Below, piece after piece: positions 21,353-21,429 of a stretch of DNA of 21,429 bases; the first letter of the stretch is position 1; each line of letters opens with the position of its first letter. The notes below the pieces were generated by a model, which did not search any database, was not told the origin of the DNA, and was given only the letters and a program-made list of their open reading frames with translations. Source of the stretch: Synergistaceae bacterium (GTDB taxonomy: Bacteria > Synergistota > Synergistia > Synergistales > Aminobacteriaceae); NCBI GenBank assembly GCA_031270755.1, contig JAISWV010000208.1, positions 1 to 21,429 on the forward strand, read 5' to 3'. Made by a program: the position numbers and the translations under genes.

Positions 21353-21429
21353 TCATTTATGATTCAGAACATAATTCCAGTCTTCAAACGGGGTAAAGTG
21401 TGTCAAAGGGATTGATTCATATTCGTCGT
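21353..21429 (-). CDS. C-terminal end of an unidentified protein (cut by the window edge)
   Basis: The minus-strand frame is open from the right edge to TGA at 21355-21353 and gives DEYESIPLTHFTPFEDWNYV then LNHK. The composition is protein-like (aromatic and acidic residues, no low complexity), and a well-placed terminator follows. Only 24 complete residues are visible, too few for family assignment. Confidence 0.45.
   Translation of the reverse strand, partial: DEYESIPLTHFTPFEDWNYVLNHK

Noticed and set aside
1..21429. tRNA, rRNA or CRISPR arrays
   Set aside because: No cloverleaf, no rRNA-like stretch and no regularly spaced direct repeats were seen.

Overview
The window looks like a diderm, Gram-negative-type anaerobe. 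It has a secreted phosphate-binding protein, a MurQ peptidoglycan-recycling enzyme, a sigma-54 activator, a transmembrane chemoreceptor, many GTG and TTG starts, and a GC-rich core broken by AT-rich accessory patches. Synergistota is my leading guess from overall protein character, but nothing here proves it.

Layout. 1-1250: a mobile-element scar. Two copies of the 3' end of a serine recombinase lie tail to tail as a 112-bp inverted repeat. The longer copy has lost its catalytic domain next to a 251-bp element with inverted GTAACC... ends, followed by decayed sequence without a convincing gene. 1251-3575 (+): a PAS/AAA+/Fis sigma-54 activator, then murQ. 3727-9805 (-): a tightly spaced cluster transcribed as chemoreceptor, secreted TPR/beta-propeller protein, bioY, and a BrxD-like (DUF2791) ATPase with no BREX partners. 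9877-10527 (-): two broken genes, one a flavodoxin-membrane protein with a large internal deletion. 10577-12253: a tautomerase diverging from a LysR regulator. 12419-19505 (-): a complete phosphate regulon, pstS-pstC-pstA-pstB-phoU-phoB-like-phoR-like, headed by four 11-bp Pho-box repeats. 19631-20775 (+): an AT-rich pair of short chromate-transporter genes, the first without a normal start. 20776-21429: terminators, a hairpin and a 27-bp palindrome, then the tail of an unidentified minus-strand gene.

How the genes work together. PstSCAB imports phosphate, PhoU and the PhoR-like kinase report its status, and the PhoB-like regulator probably acts at the repeats upstream of pstS. The kinase carries a 4 x 15-bp minisatellite next to its phospho-acceptor helix. 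In the 3.7-9.8 kb cluster, the chemoreceptor and the exported propeller protein may form one sensory module. BioY imports biotin. The ATPase belongs to a family best known from anti-phage loci, and its presence here is the least explained feature of the window.
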